Below, one piece after another: positions 1 through 6,907 of a stretch of 7,020 nt of DNA. The stretch's first letter is position 1; each line of letters begins with the position of its first letter. Position numbers and translations under genes: made by a program. Source of the DNA: an uncultured Pseudomonadota bacterium (GTDB lineage: Bacteria > Pseudomonadota > Gammaproteobacteria > Burkholderiales > Thiobacillaceae). The notes beneath the pieces are model-generated. The model saw only the letters and a program-made list of their open reading frames with translations. It was not told where the DNA came from and did no database searches. Location of the stretch: NCBI GenBank assembly GCA_903883985.1, contig CAISDD010000306.1, positions 1 to 7,020 on the forward strand, given 5' to 3'.

Positions 1-3
1 CCT

Positions 4-2682
4 CTACAGCTTCCGTGAGACGTAGCGCACGGTTTCGTCCTCCCGGTGCGCCTCGACCTTGAAGCCCAGACCTTCGGCCAGCTTGACCATGCGGCGATTG
101 GTCTTCAGGACTTCGCCGTCCATCATCCTCAGGCCATTGGAGCGCGCCACGTCCATCAGCACGTCCATAAGCTTGTGGGCGATGCCCTGTTTCTGCCACT
201 GGTCGCTGACCACCACGGCGAATTCGCAGGATTCTCCATCGGCGTTGATGGCGTAGCGCGCAACACCCAATTCCAATTCCTTGCCATTCACGGTGGTCAC
301 GGCCAGGAGCGCCATTTCGCGGTCGTAGTCGATCTGCGTGAAGCGCACCAGCATGGCTTGCGACAGTTCGCGCACGGCGTCCATGTAGCGGAAGTACTTG
401 GTTTCCTCGGACAGGCTGCGCACGAAACTCTGGGTCAGTTCTGCGTCCTCGGGGCGGATGGGGCGGATGACGACGTCGATGCCGTTGGGCAACTGCCAGG
501 TAGTGACCAGATGCGCCGGGTAGGGATGGATGGCCATATGCGCATAGCGGTCGGCGCTGGATACGCGCGGGCCGATGACGACGCGGGCGTCCAGGGCGAG
601 GGCGCCGTGTTCATCGACCAGTAGCGGATTGATGTCCAGCTCCTTGATCCAGGGCAGTTCGCAGACCATTTCCGAGACCCGCAGCAGAACCTGTTCCAGC
701 GCGTCGAGATCGGCGGCCGGGCGGTTGCGGTACTCACCCAGCAGCTTGACGACGCGGGTGCGGTTGATCAGGTCGCGCACCAGGAAGCGGTTTAGCGGTG
801 GCAGGGTAACGGCGCGATCCTGCGCGGCTTCCACGTCGACGCCGCCGGTGCCGAAGACGATGACGGGGCCCAGCACCGGGTCGCTGGTGACGCCGACCAA
901 AACCTCGCGGGCATTCGGGCGCTCCAGCATGGGTTCGATCACCACGCCGTCCAGTTGGGCATCCGGGCAGCGGCCATGCACTTCCGCGAGCATGCTGGTG
1001 AAGGCGGAGCGCACGGCATGGCCGCTGGACAGGCCTAGTCGCACGCCGCCGACGTCGGATTTGTGGCTGATCGTCTGCGAATTGATCTTCATCGCGACCG
1101 GGAAGCCCATTTGTTGCGCCATCAACATGGCCTCGGTGGGTTCGCGCGCGATCAGGGTCTGCGCCACCGGAATGCGGAAGGCCGAGAGCAGCGCCTTCGA
1201 TTCCACTTCGGTCAACACCTTGCGGCCCTGCGACAGGGCGGATTCGAGGATCAGACGCGCGCCCTCGATGTCCGGATCGGTGCCCTTGGCGATGGGGCCG
1301 GGGGTCTGCATCAGCAAACGTTGGTTTTCATAGTAGGCTGATAGGTAGGAGAACACTTCCACCGCCGGTTCTGGCGTGGTGAAGCAGGGAATGCCGGCGG
1401 CCTCGAAGCGTTGCCGGCCTTCGGCGACCTGGGCTCCGCCCATCCAGCAGGCGATGACCGGCTTGCTGGACTTCTTGGCAACCTCGACCACCGCCTCGGC
1501 GGCCTCGGTGGGCCGGGTCATGGCCTGGGGGGTGAGCATCACCAGCACGCCATCGACTTTCGGGTCATCCAGGCAGGCTTCCATCGACGCCCGGTAACGG
1601 TCGGCGGCGGCGTCGCCGATGATGTCCACGGGATTGCTGTGCGACCAGGTCGGCGGCAGGGCGGTGTTGAGCCGGATTAAGGTCTCCGGACTCAATGTCG
1701 CCAATTCCACTCCCAGGTCGACTGCACGATCGGTGGCCATCACGCCAGGCCCGCCGCCGTTGGTGACGATGGAGAGGCGCCCGCCGGTAGGCTTGATGTG
1801 CGAGGACAGCGCGCGTGCGGAGGCGAATAATTGCGAAATGCTGACCACCCGTACCACGCCGGCGCGCCGCACCAGGGCGTCGAAGACGTCATCGGAACCG
1901 ACCAGAGCGCCGGTGTGCGAGGCCACAGCCTTCGAGCCGGCTTCATGGCGCCCCACCTTCACCAGCACGACCGGCTTGACCCGCGCCGTGGCGCGCAGCG
2001 CGCTCATGAAGCCACGGGCATCGCGGATGCCCTCGATGTACATGAGGATGCCGCGGGTTGCAGGGTCGTAGGCCAGATAGTCGAGGATTTCGCCGAAATC
2101 CAGATCGGCCGAGGCGCCCGTGGAAATCACGCTGGAGAAGCCGATCCCGTTCGATTCCGCCCAGTCCAGCATGGCCGTGCACAGGGCGCCGGATTGCGAG
2201 ACCAGGGCGAGGTCGCCGGACAACGTGGCGCCCTGGCTGAAGGTGGCGTTGAAGCCTATGCCTGGACGCTGCACGCCCAGGCAGTTGGGGCCGATGAAGC
2301 GGATGCCATGCTTCTTCGCCGCCCTCTGTACCGCTTCTTCCAGCGCCACGCCGGCGGGTCCGATTTCACGGAATCCGGCGGAGAGCACCACCGCGTGGCG
2401 GATGCCACGGGCACCGCAGGCTTCCAGAATGCCCGGTATGGTCGGCGCGGGCGTGGCAATCAGGGCCAGTTCCGGCGTTGTCGGCAAGTCATCGGCCGAG
2501 GCATAACAGCGCTCGCCATAGAGCTGATCGTGCTTGGGGTTGATCGGATAGACCTGGCCGGTGAAGCCGGACTTGCGCAGGTTGCGGAACAGGATGCCCG
2601 CGACCGAACTTTCTTTTTCACTGGCGCCGAAGACGACGACGGAACGCGGCATGAAGAGAGGATGGAGATAGTGCTGTGACAT
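4..2682 (-). CDS. Pat-like protein lysine acetyltransferase: NDP-forming acyl-CoA synthetase domain fused to GNAT
   Basis: Predicted cytoplasmic enzyme of 892 residues, close to the length of Salmonella Pat and E. coli PatZ/YfiQ, which acetylate lysines of proteins such as acetyl-CoA synthetase. Domains seen in order: CoA-binding Rossmann segment (SVVVFGAS, about 14-21); succinyl-CoA-ligase-like segment (SQSGAL, 162-167); a SHTGAL loop at 255-260 whose His256 sits where ADP-forming acyl-CoA synthetases carry the phosphohistidine; an ATP-grasp part (SHKSDVGGV, about 539-547; FGTGG, 610-614; DINPLL, 683-688); and a C-terminal GNAT domain from about 737 (IRPIRPEDAE). The GNAT acetyl-CoA loop Q-K-Q-G-I-A is at 830-835, with a candidate catalytic Glu820 in CEFAVVV. 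The ATG at 2682 is chosen because family members begin just before the HYLxxLFxPxSV segment. An in-frame GTG at 2790 would add 36 residues unlike the family, and an ATG at 2652 is also possible. None has a clear Shine-Dalgarno. Family assignment is secure; the in vivo substrate is inferred. Confidence 0.93.
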   Translation of the reverse strand: MSQHYLHPLFMPRSVVVFGASEKESSVAGILFRNLRKSGFTGQVYPINPKHDQLYGERCYASADDLPTTPELALIATPAPTIPGILEACGARGIRHAVVLSAGFREIGPAGVALEEAVQRAAKKHGIRFIGPNCLGVQRPGIGFNATFSQGATLSGDLALVSQSGALCTAMLDWAESNGIGFSSVISTGASADLDFGEILDYLAYDPATRGILMYIEGIRDARGFMSALRATARVKPVVLVKVGRHEAGSKAVASHTGALVGSDDVFDALVRRAGVVRVVSISQLFASARALSSHIKPTGGRLSIVTNGGGPGVMATDRAVDLGVELATLSPETLIRLNTALPPTWSHSNPVDIIGDAAADRYRASMEACLDDPKVDGVLVMLTPQAMTRPTEAAEAVVEVAKKSSKPVIACWMGGAQVAEGRQRFEAAGIPCFTTPEPAVEVFSYLSAYYENQRLLMQTPGPIAKGTDPDIEGARLILESALSQGRKVLTEVESKALLSAFRIPVAQTLIAREPTEAMLMAQQMGFPVAMKINSQTISHKSDVGGVRLGLSSGHAVRSAFTSMLAEVHGRCPDAQLDGVVIEPMLERPNAREVLVGVTSDPVLGPVIVFGTGGVDVEAAQDRAVTLPPLNRFLVRDLINRTRVVKLLGEYRNRPAADLDALEQVLLRVSEMVCELPWIKELDINPLLVDEHGALALDARVVIGPRVSSADRYAHMAIHPYPAHLVTTWQLPNGIDVVIRPIRPEDAELTQSFVRSLSEETKYFRYMDAVRELSQAMLVRFTQIDYDREMALLAVTTVNGKELELGVARYAINADGESCEFAVVVSDQWQKQGIAHKLMDVLMDVARSNGLRMMDGEVLKTNRRMVKLAEGLGFKVEAHREDETVRYVSRKL

Positions 2683-2723
2683 GAGTATCGGGCGAGTGGT
2701 TGGCGGTATGCGGGGATCGGCGG

Positions 2724-2743
2724 CCAGAACCGCTACGTTCTGG
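2724..2743. promoter_or_regulatory. Candidate operator palindrome CCAGAAC-N6-GTTCTGG
   Basis: A perfect 7-bp inverted repeat with a 6-bp spacer lies between the divergent start codons. A further TTCTGG copy at 2746-2751 lies 8 bp, measured start to start, beyond the TTCTGG in the right arm. A dyad with an extra half-site between divergent genes is a typical layout for a dimeric transcription factor. The regulator is unknown, and the element could also act as a small RNA hairpin if transcribed leftward from upstream. Confidence 0.4.
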
Positions 2744-2817
2744 TTTTCTGGCAGGCCTGCTTGGGAATGATTAGGGGATGATAGCCCCACGGCCGTTACC
2801 GGGACATGAACACGGCG

Positions 2818-2823
2818 TATATT
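2818..2823 (+). promoter_or_regulatory. Candidate -10 box (TATATT) for the deacetylase gene
   Basis: TATATT matches the sigma-70 -10 consensus at five of six positions and lies about 30 bp before the ATG at 2853, in an A/T-richer patch of an otherwise G+C-rich region. The -35 at the right spacing (GTTACC) is weak, so this would need an activator or be a weak promoter. This is a motif match only. Confidence 0.3.
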
Positions 2824-2852
2824 TGCATCTGGTTTTTCTCACGCCGTTCGCC

Positions 2853-3770
2853 ATGAGCACTGCTTATATCAGTCATCCCGAATGTCGCTTGCATGACATG
2901 GGGCATCAGCATCCGGAAAGCCCATCCCGGCTCGGCGCCATCGGAGACCGGCTGCTTTCGGCGCATCTGTTTGACTATCTGTCGCACTATGAAGCGCCGC
3001 TGGTACACCGGGCACAACTGGCTCGGGTGCATGACCGCGCCTATATCGACGCCGTCGAGGCTGCTTCGCCCACAGAAGGCCTGGTTGACCTGGATGGCGA
3101 CACCGCGATGAACTCGCACAGCCTGGAAGCGGCCTATCGCGCGGCCGGCGGAGGGGTGATGGCTGTGGACCGGGTATTGCACGGCGAGGTAAAAAGCGCT
3201 TTTGTCGCCTGCCGACCGCCTGGCCACCATGCGCTACGCCAGCGTGCGATGGGTTTTTGCATCTTCAACAACGTCGCTGTCGCCGCCGCGCATGCGCTGG
3301 AGGCCCATGGCCTGGCAAGGGTAGCCATCGTCGATTTCGACGTGCACCATGGCAACGGCACGGAAGACATCTTCAAGGATGACCCCAGGGTGTTGCTCTG
3401 TTCCACCTTCCAGCATCCCTTCTACCCCTACTGCGGCGCAGACACGGTAAGCGATCATATCGTCAATGTGCCGCTGCCCGCCGGTACCACGGGAAAACGC
3501 TACCGCGAGGCGTTCACGGAAAGGATACTGCCGCGGCTTGCCGCTTTCAAACCGGACATGCTGTTTTTCTCGGCCGGCTTCGACGGCCACCGCGAGGATG
3601 ACATGGGCCAGTTTGGCCTGGTGGAGGCGGATTACGTCTGGATCACGGAGCAGTCGATGGCGGCGGCCGGGACGCAGGATCGCGCCGTGTCCTTGCTGGA
3701 AGGCGGCTACGACCTGTCATCGCTAGGGCGCAGCGTGGCCGAGCACATCCGGGCGCTGGCTGGGCTGTAG
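2853..3770 (+). CDS. Histone deacetylase family (AcuC-like) zinc-dependent protein deacylase
   Basis: Predicted cytoplasmic Zn-dependent amidohydrolase of 305 residues, a normal length for the bacterial class I/II HDAC fold, which removes acyl groups from lysines or from small amides. All catalytic landmarks are visible: the His-His dyad in RPPGHHA (His125, His126); GFCIFNN (135-140); zinc ligands Asp163 and His165 in DFDVHHGNGT; third zinc ligand Asp244 in SAGFDGH; and the transition-state tyrosine Tyr286 in LEGGYDL. The ATG at 2853 is preferred because homologues start just before the TAYISHPEC segment. An in-frame ATG at 2778 would add 25 residues that do not look like the family, and its purine run ends only 1 nt before the codon. 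The gene is divergent from the Pat-like acetyltransferase, which suggests it reverses that enzyme's modifications, as AcuC does for acetyl-CoA synthetase in Bacillus. Polyamine or acetoin-pathway roles remain possible; acetoin naming in this family is historical. Confidence 0.93.
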   Translation: MSTAYISHPECRLHDMGHQHPESPSRLGAIGDRLLSAHLFDYLSHYEAPLVHRAQLARVHDRAYIDAVEAASPTEGLVDLDGDTAMNSHSLEAAYRAAGGGVMAVDRVLHGEVKSAFVACRPPGHHALRQRAMGFCIFNNVAVAAAHALEAHGLARVAIVDFDVHHGNGTEDIFKDDPRVLLCSTFQHPFYPYCGADTVSDHIVNVPLPAGTTGKRYREAFTERILPRLAAFKPDMLFFSAGFDGHREDDMGQFGLVEADYVWITEQSMAAAGTQDRAVSLLEGGYDLSSLGRSVAEHIRALAGL

Positions 3771-3780
3771 GCCGTTATTC

Positions 3781-3799
3781 GCCCTCTCACGGGGAGGGC
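3781..3799. terminator. Candidate bidirectional terminator hairpin between convergent genes
   Basis: The 32-bp gap between the convergent stop codons contains GCCCTC (3781-3786) and GAGGGC (3794-3799). They form a 6-bp G+C stem that can extend inward by a T-G and a C-G pair. Neither strand has a following T-run, so it is not a textbook intrinsic terminator. The position between two convergent genes is the main support. Confidence 0.4.
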
Positions 3800-3802
3800 A
3801 GA

Positions 3803-4879
3803 TCAGCGATACGCCAGATCCAGGGCGTAGCCGGTGGCTTCGAGGGTGCCGGTATCCAGGTCGAGGCGGATTTCCTGTTCTTCCGCGTCCGCCATGCCCG
3901 CCTCCAGGTTAACGCCCCTGGCCAGGTATTCCCTAGAGGTGAACTCTTTCTGGGCGACCAGGTCGTCGCGCATGTCGGTAAGGGTGAGGACGATACGCGG
4001 CCAGGCCTGTGCCTGTCCCGTGCGGTTGGCGAGCAGCAGGGACAGGCGCACGCGCGACTTGTTTTCCGCATCGTGTTCCAGCGAGGAAGCCGCGATGGAT
4101 TTCTTGTCGAGCTGGCGCGGCAGCGGCACTACACAATCCAGCGGTTCGCACAGGGCCTGGAGGGTGGGGCGCGTGTCGGGAAAGCTGGCGGCGATGTCCG
4201 CCCGCAGGATGAGAGCCAGTTGAAGCGCTAGCAAGCCGCACAGGAGCAGTGCGGCGAGGCGCGGCAGGAGCCAACGCGCGGGTCTGGGCGGCACCTGCCA
4301 GGAGCGGGTCGGCAGTTCGGACAGGAGAATGGAGTCCGAGGTTTCGTCTTGCATGGGCAAAGGCTTCGCCACGGGGGCAGCCACAGGCGGGGCAGGCGTG
4401 GGCATCGCCGGGATGGGCAGTATCCTGAATGGGGCAGGGGCAGGCATGGCCACCCGTTCCGCCATGGCCGGGATTTCCGGCACCTTCAAGTCGTTCGCCG
4501 GGCTGCTCGGACGATTTTCCAGAGCCGAGGGCATCTTCAAGTCGTTCGCCGGGCCGTCCCAAGAACGACTTGGCCCCGAGCGTAGCCGTTGCCGCTCCGG
4601 CGGCATTACGGATACGGCCTCCTCCTTGCGGGGACCCGGGGGGCGGCTCGGATGTTCTTCCCGAGCCGGGGGCACAAACACTCCCTCGCTCCAATCCTCC
4701 TCGGGCGGCAGCGTCCCGGGGGCGTCCTCGCCTGCTGGTGCCACCAATTCCGCCAGTAAGCTGTCGTAGGCATTGAACACCACCCCGCATTGACCGCATC
4801 GCACCAAGCCGCGGCGCAAGGCCAGGTGCTCCTGGGTGACCCGGAAGTTGGTGCGGCATTCTGGGCAGGTGGTCAGCAT
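3803..4879 (-). CDS. Zinc-ribbon, single-pass membrane DUF3426 protein
   Basis: Protein of 358 residues with three parts. The N-terminal MJ0042-type zinc ribbon has Cys5, Cys8, Cys28 and Cys31 in a CPEC...CGQC arrangement. A long Pro/Ala/Glu-rich, probably disordered linker covers about 45-200. One hydrophobic helix at about 203-225 is preceded by Arg residues, which predicts a cytoplasmic N-terminus and a periplasmic C-terminus. The remaining 130 or so residues match the DUF3426 layout (two Cys at 244 and 249, then a beta-rich part with LLLANRTGQAQAWP). The function of the family is not established. It is the last gene of the accC-prmA operon here, starting 22 nt after prmA with no visible Shine-Dalgarno, so translation may depend on coupling. 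A longer reading frame runs back to 5062, but that part is antisense-like overlap with prmA and the zinc ribbon fixes the start at 4879. The linker contains a duplicated PANDLK segment. Confidence 0.87.
   Translation of the reverse strand: MLTTCPECRTNFRVTQEHLALRRGLVRCGQCGVVFNAYDSLLAELVAPAGEDAPGTLPPEEDWSEGVFVPPAREEHPSRPPGPRKEEAVSVMPPERQRLRSGPSRSWDGPANDLKMPSALENRPSSPANDLKVPEIPAMAERVAMPAPAPFRILPIPAMPTPAPPVAAPVAKPLPMQDETSDSILLSELPTRSWQVPPRPARWLLPRLAALLLCGLLALQLALILRADIAASFPDTRPTLQALCEPLDCVVPLPRQLDKKSIAASSLEHDAENKSRVRLSLLLANRTGQAQAWPRIVLTLTDMRDDLVAQKEFTSREYLARGVNLEAGMADAEEQEIRLDLDTGTLEATGYALDLAYR
4484..4554. repeat. Two 20-bp in-frame direct repeats in the DUF3426 linker, plus an inverted copy
   Basis: The 20-bp sequence at 4484-4503 is repeated exactly at 4535-4554, 51 bp (17 codons) apart. 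It gives PANDLK twice in the protein (residues 110-115 and 127-132). The core CAAGTCGTTC (4538-4547) also recurs inverted at 4563-4572 as GAACGACTTG, making a possible 10-bp stem with a 15-nt loop. The spacing keeps the reading frame, so it probably arose by linker duplication. Confidence 0.75.
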
Positions 4880-4882
4880 GCT

Positions 4883-4922
4883 GGCGAGTGGCGAGTGGCG
4901 ACTAGCGACTGGCCACTGGCAG
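4883..4922. repeat. Degenerate heptamer tandem repeat spanning the prmA stop and the gap to the next gene
   Basis: Five consecutive 7-bp units read on the plus strand as GGCGAGT, GGCGAGT, GGCGACT, AGCGACT and GGCCACT, followed by a partial GGCAG. The array covers most of the 22-bp gap between prmA and the zinc-ribbon gene and extends into the last codons of prmA, including its TAG stop (4904-4902). Confidence 0.8.
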
Positions 4923-5804
4923 CCTGTCCCCCTCCAGACAGACCCAGCCTTCCGACTCGCGCCATAGCCGCATGGTGAAGTATTGGCTGTAGATCGCCAT
5001 GACCTCGTCGGCCTGTTCGGCGAGGATGCCAGATAGCGCGAGCGCGCCCCCCGGCCTGACACGGGCGCTAAGCAAGGGCAGCAGCGCCTTCAGCGGATTG
5101 GTGAGGATGTTGGCGACCAGCACGTCGAACTCACCGGCCGGCGCGTCACCAGGCAGCGTGAAGCTGGCGGCCACCTTGTTTCGCTGGGCATTGTCGCGCG
5201 AGGCGGTGACTGCCTGGGCATCCACGTCCACGCCAACGACCGTGCCCGCACCCAGTTTGGCCGCGGCGATGGCGAGGATGCCGGAACCGCAGCCGTAATC
5301 TAGCAGGGAAGGTTTGCAGCCCCCGCTGTTTTGCAGATGCGCTTCCAGCCATTGCAGGCAAAGGCGCGTGGTCGCATGGCTGCCGGTGCCGAAGGCCAGG
5401 CCAGGATCGAGTTCCAGGGTGACCGCGTCGGGGTCGGGCGCCTCATGCCAGGAAGGCACGATCCAGAGCCTTGGCGAGATCGGGATCGGCTCGAACTGGG
5501 ACTGGGTCAGGCGCACCCAGTCCTGCTCCTCCACGCGCAGGACATGGTGTTCGTGGTCGGCAGCCAGGCCCAGCCGGGCGAACAGGGTGGGTAGATCGAC
5601 TTCGGCGTCGAGCAGCGCTTCCACCCAGTTGCGATTCCAGGCTTGCGGGTCCGCCAGTCCGGGCTCGCCAAATTGCGGCAATTCGGCTGCGGTGCCGGCA
5701 TCGCGATCCTCGATGGAAACCGAGAGGGCGCCCGCGTCCATGAGGACATCGGCCAGGGCTTCGGCTTCATCTTGGTTCGCGGCGAGTTTCAGGGATAGCC
5801 ACAT
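4902..5804 (-). CDS. prmA: Ribosomal protein L11 methyltransferase PrmA
   Basis: SAM-dependent cytoplasmic methyltransferase of 300 residues that methylates ribosomal protein L11. Its length is close to the usual 293-300. The N-terminal substrate-recognition domain is recognisable (MWLSLKLAANQDEAEAL..., 1-90). The catalytic domain shows LDPGLAFGTGSH (132-143), the SAM-binding motif I LDYGCGSG (168-175), the acidic GVDVD (191-195), the NILTNPL active-site segment (232-238) and LSGIL (257-261). The start at 5804 is fixed by homology and by a GAGG ribosome site 5 nt upstream that overlaps the accC stop codon; only 7 nt separate the two genes, so translation is probably coupled. The last five residues (PVASR) come from a heptamer repeat and lie beyond the usual family end. 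Confidence 0.96.
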   Translation of the reverse strand: MWLSLKLAANQDEAEALADVLMDAGALSVSIEDRDAGTAAELPQFGEPGLADPQAWNRNWVEALLDAEVDLPTLFARLGLAADHEHHVLRVEEQDWVRLTQSQFEPIPISPRLWIVPSWHEAPDPDAVTLELDPGLAFGTGSHATTRLCLQWLEAHLQNSGGCKPSLLDYGCGSGILAIAAAKLGAGTVVGVDVDAQAVTASRDNAQRNKVAASFTLPGDAPAGEFDVLVANILTNPLKALLPLLSARVRPGGALALSGILAEQADEVMAIYSQYFTMRLWRESEGWVCLEGDRLPVASR

Positions 5805-5809
5805 GTCGG

Positions 5810-5813
5810 CCTC
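5810..5813 (-). promoter_or_regulatory. Shine-Dalgarno of prmA overlapping the accC stop codon
   Basis: On the minus strand the accC stop and following bases read TGAGG, then five bases, then the prmA ATG. GAGG is a good ribosome-binding core at the right distance, and its first two bases are the last two of the accC TGA. This supports translational coupling of accC and prmA and settles the prmA start. Confidence 0.65.
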
Positions 5814-6905
5814 AATGCTTGTTTATCCCCAGCTTGTTCTCCAGATAATGAATGCTGAAGCCGCCTTCCAGTACCGCGCGGTCCACCAGCAAGTCCTGGT
5901 GCAGCGGAATATTGGTCTTGATGCCTTCGACGATCATCTCGGACAGGGCGATGCGCATGCGGGCGATGGCCTGTTCACGGGTGGTGCCATAGGTGATCAG
6001 CTTGCCGATCATGGAGTCGTAATGAGAGGGCACGTAGTAGTTCTGGTACACATGCGAATCCACGCGCACACCCGGGCCGCCGGGAGCGTGATAGAGGGTG
6101 ATGCGGCCCGGCGAGGGCATGAAGGTGGCCGGGTCTTCCGCATTGATGCGGCACTCCATGGCGTGGCCTTTGAAGTGGATGTCCTTCTGCTTGTTCGCCA
6201 GCGGCAGGCCGGCGGCGATGCGGATGCTTTCCTGAACGATGTCGACGCCGGTGATCAGTTCGGTCACGGGGTGCTCGACCTGAACGCGGGTATTCATTTC
6301 GATGAAGAAGAATTCGCCGTCTTCATAGAGGAATTCGAAGGTGCCGGCGCCGCGATAGCCGATGTTGCGGCAGGCTTCGGCGCAACGTTCGCCGATCTTG
6401 TTGCGCAGCTTCGGATCCAGCCCCGGTGCCGGCGCTTCTTCCAGGACTTTCTGGTGGCGCCGCTGCATGGAGCAGTCGCGCTCGCCCAGGTGGATGGCAT
6501 TGCCGAGCGAGTCCGACAGCACCTGAATCTCGATGTGGCGCGGGTTGCCGAGGAATTTTTCCATGTAGACCACGGGGTTGCCGAAAGCCGCGGCCGCCTC
6601 GCCCTGTGTCAGTTGCACCGACTGGATCAGGTGGGCTTCGGTATGCACCACGCGCATGCCGCGCCCGCCGCCGCCGCCTGCCGCCTTGATGATCACCGGT
6701 AGCCGACGTCGCGCCCCATCTTCAGCCACTCGTCCTGATCGTCGCCCAGGGCGCCCTCGGAGCCGGGTACCACCGGCACGCCGGCCGCCTTCATGGCGTC
6801 CTTGGCGGAAACCTTGTCGCCCATCAGGCGGATGGTGTCGGCGCGCGGGCCGATGAAGACGAAGCCGGAGCTTTCCACCCGTTCGGCGAAGCCGGCGTTC
6901 TCGGA
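5812..6905 (-). CDS. accC: Biotin carboxylase subunit of acetyl-CoA carboxylase (AccC), N-terminally truncated and frameshifted
   Basis: ATP-grasp enzyme that carboxylates biotin on AccB, the first step of fatty acid synthesis. From 6700 down to 5812 the frame is intact and matches AccC to its normal end: VIIKAAGGGGGRG (ATP loop), MEKFLGNPRH, QRRHQKV, FFIEMNTRVQVEHPV (metal and catalytic residues), MECRINAEDP, YYVPSHYDSMIGKL and the terminal HYLENKLG. Upstream, from about 6905 to 6699, AccC continues in another frame (ENAGFAERVESSGFVFIGPR, then LMGDKVSA and VPGSEGALGDD up to DVGYR), so one base is missing near 6698. Beyond about 6905 AccC similarity stops and a TAA appears in frame (6917-6915). 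Roughly the first 85 residues by E. coli numbering, the N-terminal Rossmann domain, are absent. A naive frame to 6930 gives an Arg-rich false N-terminus. As written it cannot make functional enzyme. accC is normally essential, so error or chimerism at the sequence end is more likely than true loss. Confidence 0.92.
6696..6700 (-). other. Single-base frameshift site in accC
   Basis: The minus strand reads GGCTACCGGTGATC, giving GYR then a stop. Inserting one C (GGCTACCCGGTGATC) restores GYPVI, which joins both AccC halves exactly as in the family (between residues equivalent to E. coli Tyr154 and Pro155). The missing base lies in a short C run (plus strand CCGG at 6696-6699), a typical place for a base-calling or slippage deletion. 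Confidence 0.85.
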
Positions 6906-6907
6906 AA
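6903..6907. other. Breakpoint joining truncated accC to an amidase fragment on the opposite strand
   Basis: Left of about 6905 the minus strand encodes AccC (SENAGF...). Right of about 6904 the plus strand encodes an amidase (ETSAYG...NPWD). Both genes lose their N-terminal part at the same point and both would need to run through it. The two similarities meet or overlap within a few bases. No inverted terminal repeat, target duplication or transposase is visible. Confidence 0.75.

Larger units (their letters stand above)
2683..2852. promoter_or_regulatory. Divergent intergenic control region between the Pat-like gene and the deacetylase gene
   Basis: This 170-bp stretch separates the two divergent start codons and must hold the promoters of both genes. 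It contains a perfect inverted repeat (2724-2743) followed by another TTCTGG half-site at 2746-2751. A TATATT sequence at 2818-2823 is a candidate -10 box for the rightward gene, with only a poor -35 match (GTTACC, 2795-2800) 17 bp upstream. I found no convincing sigma-70 pair for the leftward gene; TATCAT on the minus strand at 2783-2778 is the best -10-like match. Neither start codon has a good Shine-Dalgarno. Confidence 0.55.

Noticed and set aside
1831..2679. A 282-codon plus-strand open frame opposite the Pat-like gene
   Set aside because: It is a shadow of a well-conserved coding region. Its composition is typical of antisense frames and no family is recognisable; the other plus-strand frames within 46-2071 are rejected for the same reason.
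2778..2852. Longer deacetylase start at the ATG at 2778, with a possible hydrophobic leader
   Set aside because: The added 25 residues are not a credible signal peptide (no basic start with a long hydrophobic core), HDAC-family members start near the TAYISHPEC segment, and the nearby G-rich run is too close to the ATG for a ribosome site.
4880..5062. Upstream extension of the zinc-ribbon gene to an ATG at 5062
   Set aside because: The extra 61 residues lie inside the prmA coding region in another frame and have no family similarity; the zinc ribbon begins directly at the ATG at 4879.
5314..6702. A 462-codon open frame on the plus strand across prmA and accC
   Set aside because: It is antisense to two conserved genes, has no recognisable domain, and is His/Gly/Ala-rich as expected for a shadow frame in G+C-rich DNA.
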